64,000 bases of DNA from Streptomyces xantholiticus (GTDB taxonomy: Bacteria; Actinomycetota; Actinomycetes; Streptomycetales; Streptomycetaceae), in assembly GCF_014651015.1 (NCBI RefSeq), contig NZ_BMWB01000018.1:106217-170216 (forward strand), in the 5' to 3' direction. Positions 59,355-64,000 of this stretch are shown here, piece after piece; positions within the stretch are counted from its first letter, which is position 1; each line of letters begins with the position of its first letter. Position numbers and translations under genes: made by a program. Under the pieces are notes generated by a model that was not told the DNA's origin, made no database searches, and saw only the letters and a program-made list of their open reading frames with translations.

Positions 59355-62300
59355 GTGCAGGGACGTTTCAAGAGGGATGGCATGGGGCGTCCCCAGGCCC
59401 ACCAGGGCCAAGGGGAAGCTGCAGCGGAACAGGAGCCGCGCGGCACCGACCGCGGCTCCTCGGCCCAGCACACCCCGGGCCAGGGACCGGCGGCGTCCGG
59501 TGACGGCGGCGAGCGCTCGGGCCGCGCCGGCGGCAGGACGCCCGGCAGCAGGACAACCGGCGTGAAGCCCTCCTCCGGCGACGCTGCCGCCTCCCCCGAG
59601 CGGTCCAAGGGCCCCACGGACACCGGAACGCGAATAGCGCTGCGCAACTGGCGCATCAGCACGCGTCTGGTGTCGCTGCTCACCCTGCCGGTCGTCGCGG
59701 CGACCACGCTGGGCGGACTCCGCATCAACGAGTCCATGGACGACATGAAGCAGCTGGACCACATGCAGCTGCTCACGAAGATGACGACGGAAGCGACCGA
59801 GCTGGCGCACGCGCTCCAGCAGGAGCGCGACCTGTCCGCCGGACCGCTGGTCAACGGCGCCGCGGACACCGACTTCAAGGTCTCAGGCCCGCGTACCCAG
59901 ACCGACCGCGCCCGCAAGGCCTTCCTGGATGCCACCCGCTCCATCCCCAACAAGGACGACGACCAGGCGCTGGAGTCCATCCGCGCCAACGCCAACCAGA
60001 TCGCCGTCCAGGTCAACAACCTGAAGAACATCCGGAACAGCGCCTACAAGGGCGAGATCCCCAAGTCGCAGACCATCGAGAGCTACAGCCGGCTGATCGA
60101 GTCGCTGCTGAGCCTCTCGCAGGACATGGCGCAGGCGACCAGCAACCCGGAGATGATCAAGCGGACCCGCGCCCTCGCGGCCTTCTCGTCCGCCAAGGAG
60201 TACGCGTCCATCCAGCGCGCCGTCATCGCGGCCGCCCTCCCCGGCGGTGACAGCGAAACGGTTCCCAAGCTCAGCGAGAACGACCGCCTCTACGGACAGG
60301 CGGCCCTCGACAACGGCGAGACCGAGCTCAAGACCTTCGGGTCGATCTACGAGTCCACCGGCGGTGACTCCCAGGAGCTGATGGCTCCGCTGGAGAACGA
60401 GAACCCGACGATCACCGCGGCCGAGCAGTACGCCAAGCGCGTGCTGGAGAACGAGAACGGCCTGGCGCAGCTCCCGAGCCGGTCCCACCTGGACTGGACC
60501 GACGACTACTCGGTCCGCATCAACGCGATGAAGACCATCGAGCAGACCCTGCTCGGCCAGATGGAGGCCGAAGCACGCAAGCTGCGCGAGGCGTCCCAGC
60601 AGGACGCGATCATCAACGGTGCGTTGATCCTCATCGTCCTCGGTGTGTCGCTCGTCGGCGCGTTCGTCGTGGCCCGCTCCATGATCCGCTCGCTGCGCCG
60701 GCTGCAGGACACGGCAACCAGGGTCGCCCAGGACCGTCTGCCCGAGCTCGTCAGGCAGCTCTCGGAGTCCGACCCGCAGGACGTCGACACCTCGGTCGAG
60801 TCCGTCGGTGTCCACTCCCGCGACGAGATCGGCAAGGTGGCCGCGGCCTTCGACGACGTGCACCGCGAGGCGGTCCGCCTCGCCGCCGAGCAGGCGCTGC
60901 TGCGGGGCAACGTCAACGCGATGTTCACCAACCTCTCGCGCCGCAGCCAGGGTCTTATCCAGCGCCAGCTCTCGCTCATCTCCGAGCTGGAGTCGCGCGA
61001 GGCCGACCCGGACCAGCTGTCCTCGCTGTTCAAGCTGGACCACCTCGCCACCCGTATGCGCCGGAACGGCGAGAACCTCCTCGTCCTCGCGGGCGAGGAG
61101 CCCGGCCGCCGCTGGACCCGTCCCGTGCCGCTGGTCGACGTGCTCCGTGCCGCCGCCTCCGAGGTGGAACAGTACGAGCGCATCGAGCTGGCCTCTGTGC
61201 CCGCCACCGAGGTCGCGGGCCGCGTCGTCAACGACCTCGTGCACCTGCTCGCAGAGCTGCTGGAGAACGCGACCTCGTTCTCCTCGCCGCAGACCAAGGT
61301 CCGCGTCACCGGTCATGCGCTGCCCGACGGCCGCGTCCTGGTCGAGATCCACGACACCGGCATCGGCCTCTCCCCCGAGGACCTCGCCGCGATCAACGAG
61401 CGGCTGGCGTCGCCGCCCACCGTGGACGTCTCGGTCTCGCGCCGTATGGGCCTGTTCGTGGTCGGTCGGCTGTCGCTGCGTCACGGCATCCGTATCCAGC
61501 TGCGTCCGTCCGACTCCGGTGGCACGACCGCGCTGGTCATGCTGCCCGTCGACGTCGCGCACGGCGGCAAGAAGGCTCCGGCCAAGCCCGGTGCCGGCGG
61601 CCAGGATGCCGCTGCGCCGACCGCCGGCGGCGCTCCGGCCGGTCTGCCCGGCCGTCCCGGCGCCGCGGGCGGCCGTCCGGGCCTCGGCGCCGGCAACGGC
61701 GGCCCTCTCGGCGGTGCTCCGTCCGCCACTGGCGGCGCGCCCGGCAACCGGCTCGGTGCCGGTGCCCACCGCGGCCAGGTCGGTGCGGGTTCGGCGCCTC
61801 GTGCCGCGCTGCCCGCCCGTGACGGCGCCGGACGACCGGTCCAGGGGCAGCCCGGTCAGGGTCAGGGTCAGGGTCAGCCGGGCCAGGGCGGGCGGCACGG
61901 CTCGACGCAGGACGCTTCGCGTCAGGGCGGTGCCTTCGGCGCCGGGCCGGCGCAGGGTGCTCCGGTCCGTAACGAAGCTCCGCAGAACGGTTTCCGGAAG
62001 GGTGCGCCCGCCGGGGGCGATCGTGGCCGGCAGTTGCCGGCGCCCGGTGGCCCCCGCCCGGAGCTGCCCGGTGGCGCACCCGCCCCGAGGCCGGGGGAGT
62101 CGATCCCGCCGCGGCCGCAGCGCCCGCAGACCACCAGCTGGGGCAACGACCAGCCGTCACCGCCGCAGCGCCCGCCGGCGGACGTGCCGCGCGGTCACGA
62201 GGACCACGACAGCAGCCGTGGCCCCGGTTCGACGGCCGAGTTCGCACGGCCCGACTTCAACGCCGGTCCGCCGCAGGCCGGCCGCCCGGCCGGACCGTCC

Positions 62301-63017
62301 GCGGCGGGGCAGTTCGTGCGCCCCGACGTGTACGGCGCGCCGAACCCGTCCGGCGCCGGCCGTTACGGCCGCCCGGACGCCCAGGACCCGGCCGCCACGG
62401 CCCAGTTCGCCCGCCCGGACTTCGGGGCGCCACAGCCGCCCACTCCGCAGCGGCGTGACGAGTCGAGCTTCGCACCGCCCCGTCCGGCGGCCGGGCTGCC
62501 CGCCCCGCAGCAGCCGGAGGCACTGCCGCCGGCCTCCGGGCCCGGTGACGGCCGTACCCCGCTGTACGACACGTTGGAGACCAACTGGTTCCGTGGTGTA
62601 CAGGGCGGCGGCCGACCGGCCGAGCAGCCGCAGGCGCCGGCCGAGCGTCCCGCTCAGCCGATGCCGCAGCGCACCGCCGCGCCCGACCCGGTGACCCCGA
62701 CAGGCGCGCCCCATGCGAGTGGAGCCTGGCGCTCCTCGCCCAACGACGAGTTGGTACGTCAGGCCGAGCGGGTCAGGAAGCCCGCGGCCGGCGGCGTCAC
62801 CACATCGGGTCTGCCCCGACGGGTCCCGCGCGCCAACCTTGTGGCGGGAACCGCTCAGGAACAGAACCACCAGGCCGGTCCGCAGGTTTCGCGCGCGCCA
62901 GACGACGTGCGCGGCCGGCTGACCAATCTCCGCCGGGGCATCCAGCAAGGCCGTCAGCAGAACAGCTCGACGACCGGAAGCTTCGACCTCGGCCCCTCTC
63001 ACCAGCAGGAGCGTTAG
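59355..63017 (+). CDS. cvnA: Conservon sensor histidine kinase-like protein CvnA1
   Basis: 1220 residues. A Gly/Ser-rich basic N-terminus is followed by membrane span 1 (about 104-123), an extracellular nitrate/nitrite-sensing (NIT)-type helical domain (about 125-415), span 2 (about 419-441), HAMP, and a kinase core. The ATPase motifs are LLENATSFSSPQT, IHDTGIGLSPEDL and MGLFVVGRLSLRHGI (about 633-730). About 490 residues rich in Pro, Gly and Gln follow, with GQGQGQ repeats. In conservons, CvnA works with CvnB-D on a membrane complex likened to eukaryotic G-protein signalling. The GTG at 59355 begins MQGRFKRDG; an ATG at 59382 is an alternative. Confidence 0.92.
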   Translation: MQGRFKRDGMGRPQAHQGQGEAAAEQEPRGTDRGSSAQHTPGQGPAASGDGGERSGRAGGRTPGSRTTGVKPSSGDAAASPERSKGPTDTGTRIALRNWRISTRLVSLLTLPVVAATTLGGLRINESMDDMKQLDHMQLLTKMTTEATELAHALQQERDLSAGPLVNGAADTDFKVSGPRTQTDRARKAFLDATRSIPNKDDDQALESIRANANQIAVQVNNLKNIRNSAYKGEIPKSQTIESYSRLIESLLSLSQDMAQATSNPEMIKRTRALAAFSSAKEYASIQRAVIAAALPGGDSETVPKLSENDRLYGQAALDNGETELKTFGSIYESTGGDSQELMAPLENENPTITAAEQYAKRVLENENGLAQLPSRSHLDWTDDYSVRINAMKTIEQTLLGQMEAEARKLREASQQDAIINGALILIVLGVSLVGAFVVARSMIRSLRRLQDTATRVAQDRLPELVRQLSESDPQDVDTSVESVGVHSRDEIGKVAAAFDDVHREAVRLAAEQALLRGNVNAMFTNLSRRSQGLIQRQLSLISELESREADPDQLSSLFKLDHLATRMRRNGENLLVLAGEEPGRRWTRPVPLVDVLRAAASEVEQYERIELASVPATEVAGRVVNDLVHLLAELLENATSFSSPQTKVRVTGHALPDGRVLVEIHDTGIGLSPEDLAAINERLASPPTVDVSVSRRMGLFVVGRLSLRHGIRIQLRPSDSGGTTALVMLPVDVAHGGKKAPAKPGAGGQDAAAPTAGGAPAGLPGRPGAAGGRPGLGAGNGGPLGGAPSATGGAPGNRLGAGAHRGQVGAGSAPRAALPARDGAGRPVQGQPGQGQGQGQPGQGGRHGSTQDASRQGGAFGAGPAQGAPVRNEAPQNGFRKGAPAGGDRGRQLPAPGGPRPELPGGAPAPRPGESIPPRPQRPQTTSWGNDQPSPPQRPPADVPRGHEDHDSSRGPGSTAEFARPDFNAGPPQAGRPAGPSAAGQFVRPDVYGAPNPSGAGRYGRPDAQDPAATAQFARPDFGAPQPPTPQRRDESSFAPPRPAAGLPAPQQPEALPPASGPGDGRTPLYDTLETNWFRGVQGGGRPAEQPQAPAERPAQPMPQRTAAPDPVTPTGAPHASGAWRSSPNDELVRQAERVRKPAAGGVTTSGLPRRVPRANLVAGTAQEQNHQAGPQVSRAPDDVRGRLTNLRRGIQQGRQQNSSTTGSFDLGPSHQQER

Positions 63018-63440
63018 TTGAGCCCGATGAGCCAGGCGGCGCAGAATCTGAACTGGTTGATCACCAACTTCGTGGACAACACCCCAGGGGTGTCCCACAC
63101 GGTGGTGGTCTCCGCCGACGGTCTTCTGCTGGCGATGTCCGAAGGTTTCCCGCGCGACCGCGCCGATCAGCTGGCGGCCGTGGCCTCCGGTCTGACCTCG
63201 CTGACCGCGGGGGCGTCCCGGATCTTCGAGGGCGGTCCGGTGAGCCAGACCGTCGTCGAGATGGAACGGGGGTTCCTGTTCCTGATGTCCGTCTCCGACG
63301 GGTCCTCGCTGGCCGTGCTCGCGCACCCGGACTGCGACATCGGCCTCGTGGGCTACGAGATGGCGCTCCTGGTCGACCGTGCGGGCAGCGTCCTCACTCC
63401 GGACCTGCGCGCCGAGCTCCAGGGAAGCCTGCTGCACTGA
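63018..63440 (+). CDS. cvnB: Roadblock/LC7-domain protein CvnB1
   Basis: 140-residue Roadblock/MglB-like protein starting at a TTG directly after the cvnA stop, with AGGAG six bases before. An ATG nine bases further (MSQAAQNLNWLITNF) is the alternative. SADGLLLAMSEGFPRDRADQ is diagnostic. Roadblock proteins regulate small GTPases, here CvnD encoded downstream. Confidence 0.95.
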   Translation: MSPMSQAAQNLNWLITNFVDNTPGVSHTVVVSADGLLLAMSEGFPRDRADQLAAVASGLTSLTAGASRIFEGGPVSQTVVEMERGFLFLMSVSDGSSLAVLAHPDCDIGLVGYEMALLVDRAGSVLTPDLRAELQGSLLH

Positions 63441-63576
63441 TCCCGAGCGGGAGCCGTACCCCACGCACCGGCTCGCCCGTACGCCACTGCACCGTCATCA
63501 GCACGGCCGCCAATGGCCCCCCACCGGCCCAACCAGACGGCACAGCCGACCACTTGCTGTCACGCCCGGAGGATTC

Positions 63577-63981
63577 ATGACCCCGCCACCCGCCTCTCAC
63601 GATCCGTACGGCACGTCGGTAGACGCGTACGGGGACGAGGGCGACCAGCCGCTGGTACGTCCGTACGCCATGACCGGCGGACGGACACGGCCGCGCTACC
63701 AGCTCGCCATAGAGGCGCTGGTCAGCACCACGGCCGACCCGGCTCTGCTCGCCGGGTTGCTTCCCGAGCACCAGCGGATCTGCCACCTGTGCCGGGAGGT
63801 GAAGTCGGTCGCCGAGATCTCGGCGCTGCTGTCGATGCCGCTCGGTGTCGCGCGGATCCTCGTCGCCGACCTGGCGGAGGCCGGCATGGTGGCCATTCAC
63901 CAGCCGGGCAACGGAGAGGCCGGCGGTACGCCGGATGTGACACTGCTCGAAAGGGTGCTCAGTGGACTTCGCAAGCTCTAG
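63577..63981 (+). CDS. cvnC: DUF742 protein CvnC1
   Basis: 134-residue DUF742 protein with a winged-helix-like fold: RPYAMTGGRTRPRYQLAIEA, LLPEHQRICHLCREVKSVAEI, LSMPLGVARILVADLAE. Strong GGAGGA ribosome site before the ATG. The next gene, the GTPase, starts inside its last codons. Confidence 0.95.
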   Translation: MTPPPASHDPYGTSVDAYGDEGDQPLVRPYAMTGGRTRPRYQLAIEALVSTTADPALLAGLLPEHQRICHLCREVKSVAEISALLSMPLGVARILVADLAEAGMVAIHQPGNGEAGGTPDVTLLERVLSGLRKL

Positions 63982-64000
63982 CGGCGGTGCTGCCCGCTCA
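63962..64000 (+). CDS. cvnD: Conservon GTPase CvnD1 (start only)
   Basis: GTG at 63962, overlapping cvnC by 20 bp, reads MDFASSSGGAARS to the window end. This matches the beginning of the Ras-like ATP/GTP-binding CvnD proteins, whose P-loop lies just beyond the edge. Confidence 0.85.
   Translation, partial: MDFASSSGGAARS

Noticed and set aside
1..64000. CRISPR arrays, insertion sequences and secondary-metabolite clusters
   Set aside because: No regularly spaced repeats, no transposase-like protein with terminal repeats, and no biosynthetic core enzymes were seen.

Overview
The window reads as a piece of the linear-chromosome core of a Streptomyces species. Base composition is very high in G+C, GTG starts are common, and the gene order follows the S. 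coelicolor block that runs, from memory, from about SCO5597 (sip genes) down to SCO5541 (conservon cvn1). Identities below come from reading the translations; no database search was possible.

Layout. 1-4.1 kb: the leftward ribosome/secretion operon rpsP-khpA-rimM-trmD-rplS-sipW-sipX (sipX cut by the left edge). 4.15-7.3 kb: a SprT-like zinc protein, a broken type-3 prolyl-tRNA synthetase pseudogene and a divergent methyltransferase. 7.3-13.6 kb: ffh, then the nitrogen operon amtB-glnK-glnD with a GlnR-type box upstream of amtB. 13.7-20.6 kb: nsdA, a prim-pol-like protein, ftsY, a luciferase-like monooxygenase and the glucose permease glcP. 20.7-25.4 kb: smc, a small coiled-coil protein, acylphosphatase. 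25.5-33.8 kb: a secreted CAP protein, fpg, yceD-rpmF-rnc, a DivIVA/F0-b-like coiled-coil protein, and recG-rsmD-coaD.

33.95-38.7 kb holds the most unusual element: a translationally coupled pair encoding an Hsp90-type GHKL ATPase and a 980-residue helical-repeat protein, placed between recG and fakA. 39-48 kb: a fakA-like DAK2 gene, rpmB with a structured leader, thiL-thiD, an AsnC-type RAM protein, a DUF3515 lipoprotein, plsC-gpsA-ddlA, cofC and a small OB-like protein. 48.2-53.9 kb: hupS, a small conserved gene, leuC-leuD with divergent ndgR, a DUF4242 protein, and a DUF4188/MerR divergent pair. 53.9-54.5 kb: five leftward tRNA genes (three Glu-CTC, two Gln-CTG). 54.5-58.4 kb: HAD phosphatase, DUF4241 protein, gltX, FAH-family hydrolase. 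58.6-64 kb: a 57-residue peptide gene with a duplicated ANPRRT motif, then the conservon cvnA-cvnB-cvnC-cvnD (cvnD cut by the right edge).

Functional themes. Protein targeting is well represented (ffh, ftsY, sip), as are RNA maturation and ribosome assembly (rnc, rimM, trmD, rsmD, L19, L28, L32, S16), chromosome organisation (smc, hupS), nitrogen signalling (amtB-glnK-glnD), and developmental control (nsdA, absB/rnc, cvn1). Many genes are separated by perfect hairpins, several placed to serve converging transcripts from both sides.
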